Assembly (NCBI RefSeq): GCF_003967515.1
Contig: NZ_BIFQ01000001.1
Coordinates: 1,984,001 to 2,048,000 of the forward strand
DNA: 64,000 nt
Direction: 5' to 3'
From: Dictyobacter aurantiacus
GTDB taxonomy: Bacteria > Chloroflexota > Ktedonobacteria > Ktedonobacterales > Ktedonobacteraceae
Part shown: positions 54,757-63,587 of the stretch, piece by piece
Numbering within the stretch: position 1 is the stretch's first letter
Layout: the number at the start of each line of letters is the position of its first letter
Made by a program: the position numbers and the translations under genes
Notes under the pieces: model-generated
Told to the model about the DNA's origin: nothing
Seen by the model: the letters and a program-made list of their open reading frames with translations, nothing else
The model's database searches: none

Positions 54757-57177
54757 TTATGCTGGAGGGATGGTTATATAGTGTACCGTGCCATTGTCAT
54801 CAATGTTGAGCTGGTATATGGTACGTCCCGGAAAGGCGCCGCGCAGTTGCGCATACTGTGTGGGATCGTTGGCCAGCGCATAGATAACATCGCTGCGCAG
54901 GTCAGGATCGTTTAAAGGGAACAGGACGAGTTGATACAGGGTAAAGTCGTCCGTGACGACGATGGCCCGGCTCAGCTTTGGATGGTAGATGGCGTTCAGA
55001 TCCACCTTGTAGCCGGGAGGCAGGCCCGTATAATCGCGATAGACAACCGTTTGACGTGGCAGATAATAGAACAGGTTGCAGGCTACCAGGCACACGATCA
55101 GCAAAACCGTCGCCACACTCAATGGGACTGAAATGGAGGCTGGCTGCTGCTGCCGCACCCGCCCCAGGTAAGAGGAAACCATAGCTCCGGTTTTCATGCC
55201 CAGCGAACCAAGCGTCAGGATGCCACGGGCGGTCAGGCCCAGCAAAAAAGGCAGCGTCTCAAAGAGGTAGCGAGGGCCTAGGTAGATACCATGATAAAAA
55301 TAGCCAATATAAGCGCCCGCCATGATGATCAGACAAAACAGGAGCACCCAATCGACCAGCCGTGCCCGTCCGGTGATAAAGGGGAGGGGCACAAAAGCCA
55401 GCGTAAAATAAAATGGCCAGCCATAGAGATCGGTTGACAGGCTGGTTAAGAGCTCATCCAGATTAACCAGGCCAGCCGCCAGCGTATGCTGGCCATAAAA
55501 GCCGATACCCATACCAAAGCCCCAGCGATCAGGCGCATAAAAGAGGGTACGCGGCGAGGTCAGGGCATCGTGGGTGAGGTAGAGATTGTAGCACATGCTG
55601 ACCGCTCCAAAGCAGCACGCCAGTCCCAGCACCATCAATGCCGGTGTAATCCATCGGCGCCAGGTGCGCCAGTTACGCCAGATGCGCGCCTGGTTAAGAA
55701 CGATGCAGCCGATGACTACCAGGGAGATCCATAAGATGCCGACCAGGTCACGCGTGAGGGCACCCAGGCCAAAGCAAACAACGGCCAGGTAGAGATTCCA
55801 TTGAGAGCGTCCTTCCTGCATAAAACGAAGCAGGGCCCACCATCCCCAGACCAGGTATAACAGGGCGATGGTATGGCTCAAATAGCTGGCGGACAGATAG
55901 CTATAGAAAGGGGAGAGCGTCCCCAGCACGATGACCAGTGTCGCCACCATCCGACCATACAGCTGTCCCAGCACCAGTCCACACCCCAGCAGAGCCAGGG
56001 TACCACAGATGGGCTCTATGACCCAGGGCATGCCGAGCCAGATACCAGGCATCAACGTAAGCGCGGTCCCTGGAGGATACTGCGCGAACCACTTTCCATC
56101 AAATTGCACCACGAAGGGGCCCGGAAAAAGTTTAGGCACAGATGGGAGTGGGGCAGCCAGTTGACCATGGGCATAGATTTTCGCGGCGAAAAGATACGCG
56201 TTCGCGTCATAGATATGCGGCTCCCCATGGTACTCCACCAGCGCGATCCATAGTACAAAGACCAGCGCGATCACCAGAAAGAGCAAGGCAACGGGATGAA
56301 TGGCCGCCGTCAGCCCCTGCCAGCCACGCCGTATCAGGCCCGACTTCTGAACAGAAGAGGCTACGTACCCGTTCTCACTCGTGGGCCTTCTACGTCGCAG
56401 TCTGGACAGCCAGCGACCGGGAGCGCCATGCCACAGGCCCACGCTCAGCGCGTCTCCCAACAACACAATCACCAGTATAGCCAGGGCCCACAGGCAGGTA
56501 CGTACCAAAAAGCTGATGATCATGGCGGCAAACGGCCAGGGATTTTGTGGAAAGAACGCTCGCGCGACCTCGGCATCCGCTCCCCCTATAGGATTCTGGG
56601 AACTTCGTGTAACGCGAATATAGCGATCGTTGCGATCCAGCGTGATATGAATGGTTGTATGATCAGACATGAGCACATTTATGGTGCGTGGCGTCTCTGG
56701 CCGCTGCAACTGTAGATGGACGTCGAAAGAGGACGCGGAGGGCAATGGAACAGACATGGTTGATGCGGGCCGCGCGATGGTGCGTATAATACGTTGAGCT
56801 TGCGCTATCTGAACATCACGCCAGACGCTCGTACCGTCGAAATCGCGCATCCAGGCCTGAAAGCGATAGTATGGGGAACTGGCTAGCTGCTCAAAGTAGG
56901 CCTGATTGAGCGTAAAATTATTGGTACTATCCGTACCATCTATCTGATATTCATGAACAACCGGGCTACCATTGGATAGCGAGAGAAAGCGCGGCGCGGC
57001 TACCGTACCCACCTTCAACCTGGAATCATCGACATCAACAGTTAACGTCTGGTGGCGCACCTCTAATGTGACAGGTACCGTCACCTGGTAGCAGGCTCGA
57101 TCGATCAACACCAGCAGCAAAGCCAGTAATATCAGTCCACCCAACTTCCACCATCTATACGTAACAAACCACTTCAT
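54757..57177 (-). CDS. Large membrane glycosyltransferase-like protein (GT39/ArnT type)
   Basis: About 806 aa. One N-terminal membrane segment, an extracytoplasmic beta-rich domain of about 200 residues (FYYRF-type pattern, SPYYRFQAWMRDFDGT), then about ten membrane segments from residue 215. The first luminal loop has EYHGEPHIYDANAYLFAAKI, similar to the acidic loop of dolichyl-phosphate mannosyltransferase and ArnT-like enzymes, followed by QYPPGTALTLMPG. A C-terminal soluble part follows. Likely uses a polyprenyl-phosphate sugar; substrate unknown. Start at 57177 or seven codons earlier. It ends 20 bp from aroE. Confidence 0.72.
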   Translation of the reverse strand: MKWFVTYRWWKLGGLILLALLLVLIDRACYQVTVPVTLEVRHQTLTVDVDDSRLKVGTVAAPRFLSLSNGSPVVHEYQIDGTDSTNNFTLNQAYFEQLASSPYYRFQAWMRDFDGTSVWRDVQIAQAQRIIRTIARPASTMSVPLPSASSFDVHLQLQRPETPRTINVLMSDHTTIHITLDRNDRYIRVTRSSQNPIGGADAEVARAFFPQNPWPFAAMIISFLVRTCLWALAILVIVLLGDALSVGLWHGAPGRWLSRLRRRRPTSENGYVASSVQKSGLIRRGWQGLTAAIHPVALLFLVIALVFVLWIALVEYHGEPHIYDANAYLFAAKIYAHGQLAAPLPSVPKLFPGPFVVQFDGKWFAQYPPGTALTLMPGIWLGMPWVIEPICGTLALLGCGLVLGQLYGRMVATLVIVLGTLSPFYSYLSASYLSHTIALLYLVWGWWALLRFMQEGRSQWNLYLAVVCFGLGALTRDLVGILWISLVVIGCIVLNQARIWRNWRTWRRWITPALMVLGLACCFGAVSMCYNLYLTHDALTSPRTLFYAPDRWGFGMGIGFYGQHTLAAGLVNLDELLTSLSTDLYGWPFYFTLAFVPLPFITGRARLVDWVLLFCLIIMAGAYIGYFYHGIYLGPRYLFETLPFLLGLTARGILTLGSLGMKTGAMVSSYLGRVRQQQPASISVPLSVATVLLIVCLVACNLFYYLPRQTVVYRDYTGLPPGYKVDLNAIYHPKLSRAIVVTDDFTLYQLVLFPLNDPDLRSDVIYALANDPTQYAQLRGAFPGRTIYQLNIDDNGTVHYITIPPA

Positions 57178-57333
57178 AACAAATCCATATCCCATCATAC
57201 CAACCAGCCGTCGTTAATTTACACATGAATATTAACACATATATATTAAAAGTTATAGGTAAACCATAGGGCGCAATACGAGCATGACTATTATAAACAT
57301 CACCGTGGAGCATGTCAAAGTCCTTCCGCATCA

Positions 57334-57395
57334 AGGCTTTTTAATATTCGTGTGTGGTGGGCGGCCGCCCACCACACACGAATATTAAAAAGCCT
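57334..57395. repeat. 62-bp perfect palindrome without loop
   Basis: 31-bp arms meeting at GGCGG-CCGCC with no unpaired base. Lies in the 293-bp space between the divergent glycosyltransferase and FAH genes, so it is not behind any gene. Confidence 0.9.
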
Positions 57396-57470
57396 GCTTT
57401 CGCATCCATACAGAGGTGAATATTGTAGAATAATGGACAGAAACGAATTCCATTGAAGGAGAGATTTTAC

Positions 57471-58385
57471 GTGAAACTGGTCAGCTTTTCCAGCCAGGGA
57501 AACACCACGATCCGGCCAGGCCTGGTTGTACAGGAAACCATTCTGGATATACCCGCCGCCTGCACGCTACTTCAACTCTCAAGCCCTGATTCCGTGCAGG
57601 GCATCATTGAACACTATACGACGGCTAAAGAGAGCCTGCAATCCATCATAGAAGCAGCCGAGCAAGGAAAACTGGGAGATGCCAGCTATGCTCTACGCGA
57701 CGCCACGCTGGCCGCGCCGATTCCACGTCCTAGAAAAAACATTATGTGTCTGGCGGTCAACTATACCGAGCATGCGAAAGAGACGGCCGCCCTACGCGAC
57801 CATGGTGGCGAGCCACCCACGCAGCCGGTCATGTTTACCAAAGCTCCCACGACCGTGAATGGACCCTATGGAGAGATCACCATTGATCCTGAGGTCTCCT
57901 CAAAGATCGATTGGGAGGTTGAACTGGGCGTGATCCTGGGCAAAACGGGCAAGAATATTCGCGAGGACAATGCCATGTCTTATGTTTTTGGCTATACGGT
58001 CCTCAACGATGTCACGGCCCGCGACCTGCAGTCGCGCCATAAACAATTTTTCAAAGGCAAGAGTCTCGACGGCTCATGTCCCATGGGACCCTGGATCGTC
58101 ACAGCCGATGAGATCAGCGATCCGCACAACCTGGCCCTGCGCTTGCGCGTCAATGGCGAGATAAAGCAGGATGGCAACACGAAACAGATGATCTTTTCTA
58201 TTCCAGATATGATCGTCACGCTATCGAGGGGCATGACCCTGGAGGCCGGTGATATCATCGCGACGGGCACCCCCAGCGGTGTCGGTTTCTCCCGCGTCCC
58301 CCCTGAATTCTTACAGCCCGGCGACACCATGGAATCAGAGATCGAAGGCATCGGCACGTTGCGCAATCCTATCGTAGCAAGCTAA
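57471..58385 (+). CDS. Fumarylacetoacetate hydrolase (FAH) family protein
   Basis: 304 aa from the GTG at 57471, with GGAGAG 9 nt upstream. Metal ligands are seen in WEVELGVILGK and GYTVLNDVTARDLQ; the catalytic region includes CLAVNYTEHAKET. ATGTPSGVGF near the end is typical. The family hydrolyses, decarboxylates or tautomerises 2,4-diketo acids such as acylpyruvates. An aromatic-degradation role fits the VOC gene next to it. Confidence 0.93.
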   Translation: MKLVSFSSQGNTTIRPGLVVQETILDIPAACTLLQLSSPDSVQGIIEHYTTAKESLQSIIEAAEQGKLGDASYALRDATLAAPIPRPRKNIMCLAVNYTEHAKETAALRDHGGEPPTQPVMFTKAPTTVNGPYGEITIDPEVSSKIDWEVELGVILGKTGKNIREDNAMSYVFGYTVLNDVTARDLQSRHKQFFKGKSLDGSCPMGPWIVTADEISDPHNLALRLRVNGEIKQDGNTKQMIFSIPDMIVTLSRGMTLEAGDIIATGTPSGVGFSRVPPEFLQPGDTMESEIEGIGTLRNPIVAS

Positions 58386-58411
58386 AGTATCACCGCGCCT
58401 GGATCAACCTG

Positions 58412-58460
58412 AACAATAAAGCCCGGCGGCACGCGTTGCGTGCCGCCGGGCTTTATTGTT
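58412..58460. terminator. Bidirectional terminator between FAH and VOC genes
   Basis: 23-bp perfect arms with the loop GTT. Convergent genes end on either side. Confidence 0.93.
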
Positions 58461-58462
58461 CA

Positions 58463-59419
58463 TTACACCTGGGCTTCTTCGCGAATCCAGGAGGGGAGGA
58501 CACCCCAGAGGTTCAACGCCATCACCCGTGTATGCCACAGGCGTGGCGGGGTCGTCACGTCACGATCATAATATTGTTGGATACCAGCGGATAATTCGAC
58601 ATGAATGCCATCGCTATCGGCGAAGCGCACAAACAGGTCTCCGCTGGTACCATGGCGCCCCGGACCCCATAGCAAAGGGATCTGATGCTGGCTCAACTGG
58701 TCAGCCCAGCGCAGCAGCTCATTGCCCTCGGAGATAGTAAAGCCAATGTGGTCGATGCCCGGCTTACCTTGAATAAACATCAGGGTGTGATGATTTTGAT
58801 TGCAGCGCAACCAGACGCGCTCACGCAACAACCAGTCAGAGATATCGAAACCCAGGGCCTCGGTATAAAACTCGACCATGGTTTCCAGGTGGGAAGTATA
58901 GAGAGCGACATGCTGTAATGCCTGCGGGCGCCACATAGAGGGACGTCCGCCAAATGAGGCTATGAAATCATCGGGCCTGGAAGCAATCTCAACCCGATTG
59001 CCATCGGGATCATTGAACCAGAGCGTATCCCCCCGGTCGGAATCACCGTCGCGTGGCTCCAGTTTAAGATCAACGCCCGCCATCTTCAGGCGAGCGGCCA
59101 GCGCGGCCAGTTCAGCATCGCTATCGACCTCAAAAGACAGATGATGGAGAGGCGTTTTCTGAACAGGACGCCGCCCATTGACAGAGTTGGGGCGATCATC
59201 GTTAAAAAAACCCACGCAATGGGACTCTTCGCCCAGGCCTAAAAATATATTCGCCTCGTTTAATTCGTTATCCTCATCTGTCGCACTCTCAGATGTTGAG
59301 CGCACATCCAGCCCAAGGACTTGATGGTAGAAGCGTGCCTGCGCGGACACGTCTGTCGTCCATACGCCAACATGCGCCAGGCGCTTTACCTTAACCTTCT
59401 GTACCTGCTGGTTGCTCAT
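58463..59419 (-). CDS. Double-VOC-domain protein (extradiol dioxygenase-like)
   Basis: 318 aa from the ATG at 59419, where GAGGAGG lies 6 nt upstream. The first VOC module spans about 14-145 (LAHVGVWTTDVSAQARFY, then DPDGNRVEIAS), the second about 165-290 (LQHVALYTSHLETMVEFY, HIGFTI, DSDGIHVELS). Metal ligands His and Glu are in the second module, as in catechol 2,3-dioxygenase. Likely cleaves an aromatic diol, or acts as a glyoxalase-type isomerase. Converges with the FAH gene. Confidence 0.88.
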   Translation of the reverse strand: MSNQQVQKVKVKRLAHVGVWTTDVSAQARFYHQVLGLDVRSTSESATDEDNELNEANIFLGLGEESHCVGFFNDDRPNSVNGRRPVQKTPLHHLSFEVDSDAELAALAARLKMAGVDLKLEPRDGDSDRGDTLWFNDPDGNRVEIASRPDDFIASFGGRPSMWRPQALQHVALYTSHLETMVEFYTEALGFDISDWLLRERVWLRCNQNHHTLMFIQGKPGIDHIGFTISEGNELLRWADQLSQHQIPLLWGPGRHGTSGDLFVRFADSDGIHVELSAGIQQYYDRDVTTPPRLWHTRVMALNLWGVLPSWIREEAQV

Positions 59420-59528
59420 AGGAGCCTCCTCACCTATCTGCTTGCTGATACTCGCACAAAATCTGCCTGCTATCATACTTCGCTCGCAGCAGCAGGTCAA
59501 TAAAATACCCGAAGGTCATACATTCAGC

Positions 59529-60287
59529 TTATTCAGATACAGAGGTGTCCTTACGCTGCCCCTTTACATCACGCAGCCTGGCAATGGATCCGGTGGTTTG
59601 GGATTTGACATCGAGAAAATGCTTTACATTGGTAGATGATAGGTCGATCGTCTCAAGCACGCGCACCAGCGGCGTGGCCGGTGGCATAGGCGTGTCAGGA
59701 AAATTGAACAGGGAGGGCACCTGGGACTGAGGAAGACTCTGGCTACGACTCAAGGCTTGCAATGGCTGGCTCGGCTGCGATGCCGGAATGCCCGCGAACG
59801 ATGATGTGGCGGACGGCATAAATGGCTTGATCGTCTGCTGCGTGCTCCGTTTCTGTTCACCACGCCAGTAATCAAAAATAGCGGTTGTTAACACACATAA
59901 ACAGGCGAACAACGCAAACGTCACCCAGTGCGAGAGCAGCATAGCCCAATCATAAATGGCCGACAGCACAAAAGCGATTCCGATACACACAAACACAAAC
60001 CCACCCTGAAGTAGTCGATTAAATGTCAGATAGCGAGACATCACATAGAGCACCTGAATGCGGAGAAGACCCAGCATATCAAGCCAGCTAATGCCAGTCA
60101 TGATAATGAGACGGCGCTGCTGAGCAGCTCGATTTGTATGGACATAATGTTGGGCCGTTAATGGCCAGATAGCTTTGCTGGCACCACGATGCAATTGATA
60201 GAGCCTGCTTTGACGCATACGCCGCTTCTTTGGCTCTCGCATACCCCTACTCTCCACCATATACCTCGGTAATAATGATTGAAGCAT
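59529..60287 (-). CDS. Hypothetical protein with two membrane segments
   Basis: 252 aa, not recognised. A basic start (MREPKKRRMRQSRLY) and two hydrophobic segments, about 97-115 and 122-140. The last 100 residues are polar, rich in Ser, Pro and Gln. AAAGGA is 9 nt before the ATG. Lies 109 bp before the VOC gene on the same strand. Confidence 0.6.
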   Translation of the reverse strand: MLQSLLPRYMVESRGMREPKKRRMRQSRLYQLHRGASKAIWPLTAQHYVHTNRAAQQRRLIIMTGISWLDMLGLLRIQVLYVMSRYLTFNRLLQGGFVFVCIGIAFVLSAIYDWAMLLSHWVTFALFACLCVLTTAIFDYWRGEQKRSTQQTIKPFMPSATSSFAGIPASQPSQPLQALSRSQSLPQSQVPSLFNFPDTPMPPATPLVRVLETIDLSSTNVKHFLDVKSQTTGSIARLRDVKGQRKDTSVSE

Positions 60288-60782
60288 AGCGACATTTCCT
60301 TTGATTGATCCCCAGAACCTTTTTGATTATTTCGATCAGATTAATAGTTTTGCGCGCTCTTCTACTATACATCGTGCCCGGTACCGTAAAGCTCAGTATT
60401 TCATTACCATGGTATTAACTTCCTACCTTATCAATAGGGTGGAAGCGTAGGCACGCAGACCGTATGGTGGTCAAATACTGTCCGGACAAAAGACCATGTT
60501 ATTTTTATATGAGCAAAAGGAACTCAATAATCACGGCACCCATTATATGGCTTAAAGGGTAAAATAAAAGTTAAAAACATATAAGGATCGTGTTAAGAAA
60601 TTAATGTTTGCCATACACTTTCTTAACCTTTTATAGATTCATTGCGCTATGGCTATACATAATATATGCCCATATGCGCATATACAGGGAGAGGGCGGAG
60701 CAGGAGGCAAGAGGATGAGGAGCATCCTGATCAAAGGGTGCCCCATATACAGGTATCACAGCGTTAGCGGCAGGTGGACAGC
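60288..60782. other. AT-rich gap between minE and the two-TM gene
   Basis: 495 bp. No convincing gene, hairpin or repeat was seen. An open frame starting at 60649 on the plus strand runs into minE on the opposite strand and is a shadow. Confidence 0.4.
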
Positions 60783-61130
60783 TTATTTGTGGTCGCTATC
60801 CGAAGTATCTACGTGTACGGTGCCACGGATGACGTTTGAATTAGGAGTATGGGAAGGAGGATCCCACTCAAACGTAATTTTCTCGCGCCTGATCGGCATG
60901 TTGGCCAGCAGTTTTTCCGCGCCACCCTCATGCGCCAGGTTGACCTGCACCTGATCTTCATCAATCGCCAGACGACGGGAGACGACCGACAGAATCTCCC
61001 CTCGGATCACCTCCAGCAATTCAGGGTTAAGCTTCAGGCGATCATGTGCCAGTACTACTTTTAAGCGCTCCTTGGCCACCTCACCAGGGGTTGGCTTTTT
61101 CTTGCCAACCATAAATTCAAAAACACCCAT
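60783..61130 (-). CDS. minE: Cell division topological specificity factor MinE
   Basis: 115 aa from the ATG at 61130, with GAGAGGGGG about 7 nt upstream. The N-terminal amphipathic start (MGVFEFMVGKKK) and the MinD-contact stretch AKERLKVVLAHDR (about 20-32) are present, followed by the dimerisation half (EVIRGEILSVVSRRLAID). The C-terminal 30 residues (NSNVIRGTVHVD) extend the usual 85-90 aa. It releases MinD from the membrane by triggering ATP hydrolysis. Lies 22 bp after minD. Confidence 0.93.
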   Translation of the reverse strand: MGVFEFMVGKKKPTPGEVAKERLKVVLAHDRLKLNPELLEVIRGEILSVVSRRLAIDEDQVQVNLAHEGGAEKLLANMPIRREKITFEWDPPSHTPNSNVIRGTVHVDTSDSDHK

Positions 61131-61152
61131 TATTTGCCCCCTCTCAAGAAGA

Positions 61153-61980
61153 CTACGAACGCACAGGCTTCTCACCCAATGCAGGACCAAATCCCATTAA
61201 GCGCCGTAATCGTTCCAGCAGGGAAGGAGATTCTACCAGATCTTCCAGTGGGACCTCTTCTCCCAGGAGACGTTGAGCGACGTGCAAAAAGCCACGTCCA
61301 GCACGCGTACGCTTATCATAGACAGCTGGCTCACCTTTATTGGTAGCAACGATGATGGCTTCATCCTCTGGAATCACGCCTAACAATTCAATGTTGAGCA
61401 CCTCCAGTACATCGGTGACATCCATCATATCACCACGCTTGACCATCTCTGGCCGCAAACGGTTAAGGATCAGGCGGGGCTCCGGCTTGCCAGCAGCTTC
61501 TACCAGGCCGATAATCCGGTCGGCATCGCGTACCGAGGCCATTTCAGGATTCGCCACAATGATAATCTCATCGGCACCAACAATTGAGTTACGGAATCCT
61601 TGCTCAATACCAGCCGGTGAATCAATCACCACAAATTCAAATTCCTGGCGCAATTGCTGGCAGAGTTGCTCCATCTGAACGCTATTGACGGCGTTTTTAT
61701 CGCGTGTCTGTGCGGCTGGCAATAAATATAGTTCTGGCTGGCGTTTATCTTTAATGAGCGCCTGCCGCAGACGGCACTGGCCCTCAACAACATCTACCAG
61801 GTCATAGACAATGCGATTCTCTAAGCCGAGAACGGCATCCAGGTTGCGCAATCCAATGTCGCCATCAACAACCGCAACCTTTTTCCCTTGCATCGCCAAT
61901 GCGGTCCCCAAATTCGCAGTCGTGGTTGTTTTGCCCACTCCACCCTTACCCGACGTAATGGTGATTATCCGGCTATCCAT
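61153..61980 (-). CDS. minD: Septum site-determining ATPase MinD
   Basis: 275 aa. Deviant Walker A SGKGGVGKTTTTANLG, switch VDGDIGLRNLDAVLG, Walker B FVVIDSPAG. The C-terminal amphipathic membrane helix (SLLERLRRLMGF) is present, with a short extra tail after it. Binds MinC and MinE. GAGGGAG 7 nt before ATG. The second gene of the min unit, 124 bp after minC. Confidence 0.97.
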   Translation of the reverse strand: MDSRIITITSGKGGVGKTTTTANLGTALAMQGKKVAVVDGDIGLRNLDAVLGLENRIVYDLVDVVEGQCRLRQALIKDKRQPELYLLPAAQTRDKNAVNSVQMEQLCQQLRQEFEFVVIDSPAGIEQGFRNSIVGADEIIIVANPEMASVRDADRIIGLVEAAGKPEPRLILNRLRPEMVKRGDMMDVTDVLEVLNIELLGVIPEDEAIIVATNKGEPAVYDKRTRAGRGFLHVAQRLLGEEVPLEDLVESPSLLERLRRLMGFGPALGEKPVRS

Positions 61981-62104
61981 GCTATACTCCCTCTGAAGAA
62001 CTTTTCAGGCTGCTGTATTGGCCCATACAGTCTTTTAGTATATCACGAACTTTTAATTGAAGTAGATGTGCATCATCCAACTTCACGAATACAGCAAACA
62101 CGCA

Positions 62105-62929
62105 TTATTTGCGGGGCGACCGTCCGCTTACCCATGTCTCGACAACGATCTGGCCTTCGCGGATGGTCGCGACCTCGGGCCTGGGCTGTGCTTCAAAACC
62201 TTCGGGGGGGCGAGAGAGGAGATGCGCAATACGCAATTGGACGGGCGATAACTGCAAGGAGCAGACGATTGCATTCTCATTATCTGGATAGCCAGCATGT
62301 ACCATACCCCGCAATACTCCCCAGACGATGATGTCTCCACCGGCCACAATTTCTGCGCCCGGGTTGACATCTCCTAGCACTACAACGTTGCTCTCATGAT
62401 GGATGGCCTGCCCGGACCTCACCGTACGCCTGATGAACAGGGTATCGGTCGATTCGCGAGCATCCTTGGCCGGTGTTTCGCGCACATCTTTTGTTAGCGG
62501 ACCCGACACTTTAGTATTGAGAGACGAATTTGGGGATGGATTCAAAGGTGGATTTGAAGATGGAGTCGGTGCCGGTGTTGGCGGAATCTCTTTTGTCATT
62601 GGTCCGACCTCCTTGGTGACTATTCCTTCAATAGACGTATCTGGAATGGATAGAGAGATCGTCTTGGGGGCCTTTCGCTTTTCGGACACGGTTTCAACTG
62701 CGGATACAGACATGTGATAGCGAGCCAGTAGATCTTCCAGTTGCGAACGCTCGTTGGTGCGCAGTGAGCGATGTGTGGTGTCTACCGTCAGAGAGGCACC
62801 CCGAAAAAAAGCGGGCGATTCCGCCAGGCGATCAGCCAGCGCAGAGATCAAGTCACTGAAGGGAGTCTCTGGTTCTAGCGTTAAGAGCAAACCGTTGCGG
62901 GTACCTTTAATTGCGATATGTCCTGTCAC
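62105..62929 (-). CDS. minC: Septum site-determining protein MinC
   Basis: 274 aa, GTG start with AAAAGG almost touching it. The N-terminal domain (about 1-85, FFRGASLTVDTTHR) blocks FtsZ assembly. The middle (about 88-165) is a Pro/Ser/Thr-rich linker, much longer than usual. The C-terminal beta-helix domain has RRTVRSGQAIHHESNVVVLG and GGDIIVWGVLRGMVHAG, which binds MinD. First gene of the min operon. Confidence 0.92.
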   Translation of the reverse strand: MTGHIAIKGTRNGLLLTLEPETPFSDLISALADRLAESPAFFRGASLTVDTTHRSLRTNERSQLEDLLARYHMSVSAVETVSEKRKAPKTISLSIPDTSIEGIVTKEVGPMTKEIPPTPAPTPSSNPPLNPSPNSSLNTKVSGPLTKDVRETPAKDARESTDTLFIRRTVRSGQAIHHESNVVVLGDVNPGAEIVAGGDIIVWGVLRGMVHAGYPDNENAIVCSLQLSPVQLRIAHLLSRPPEGFEAQPRPEVATIREGQIVVETWVSGRSPRK

Positions 62930-63587
62930 CCTTTTTCAATCGTGCGGAACCCCCCGCCTTCCGACAAGGGGAGGATGCACGCCTCCTTTTTTCTGTCTTT
63001 CCTCGCTTCGGCGCTTCTCTATCCGAATTGTCTCCCATGCTTTTTAGTATTCGTATGCATCCGGAAGCTGGACGAATATAATGATACGGTAGCAGTAGTG
63101 ATGAATAGCATACATATGGGTACATACATATGTACCTTGATATCATACAGTATAAACACCTGACTCTCAAAAGACAATAGGTCCTATTTGAGCATACAAT
63201 CCCGGTGGCAGCGGGATTGTATGCTCAAATATCAGGAGTGCCTGGATGGCTGCTTTGTTGGCCTGCGGCCCTGACTCGAGCGCCTGCGGCGCTCGAAAAA
63301 TCTTATTATTCAGGGAAGTTGTCGCAGGCGCGTTCCGCGCCTGCGACAACTTCCCTGAATAATAAGAGTGGTGGGCTTAAAGACAATAAAAAGAGTGATG
63401 GGCTTAAAGACGTGGAAATGGTAAAAGAGTGGTGGGCTCAAAGACGCGAAAAGAGTAGAAAAAAGGACAGTGCGTCCAGGGGTGCGGAGGTGTGGTAAGA
63501 GAACTTGCGATCAGGCTCAGATATGCGTACAATGCCAGCGTGACAATATTTTAAGAAATATGCGTCTGACAGCAAAGGAGGGATCAA
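62930..63587. repeat. Repeat-rich intergenic region with two hairpins and a short tandem repeat
   Basis: Contains a 20-bp-arm hairpin (63185-63231), two GCCTGCGGC cores (63261-63269, 63282-63290), a perfect hairpin with 32-bp arms and the 3-nt loop TTC (63301-63367), and three degenerate units of GAGTGRTGGGCTYAAAGAC (63366-63453). No gene found. Confidence 0.85.
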
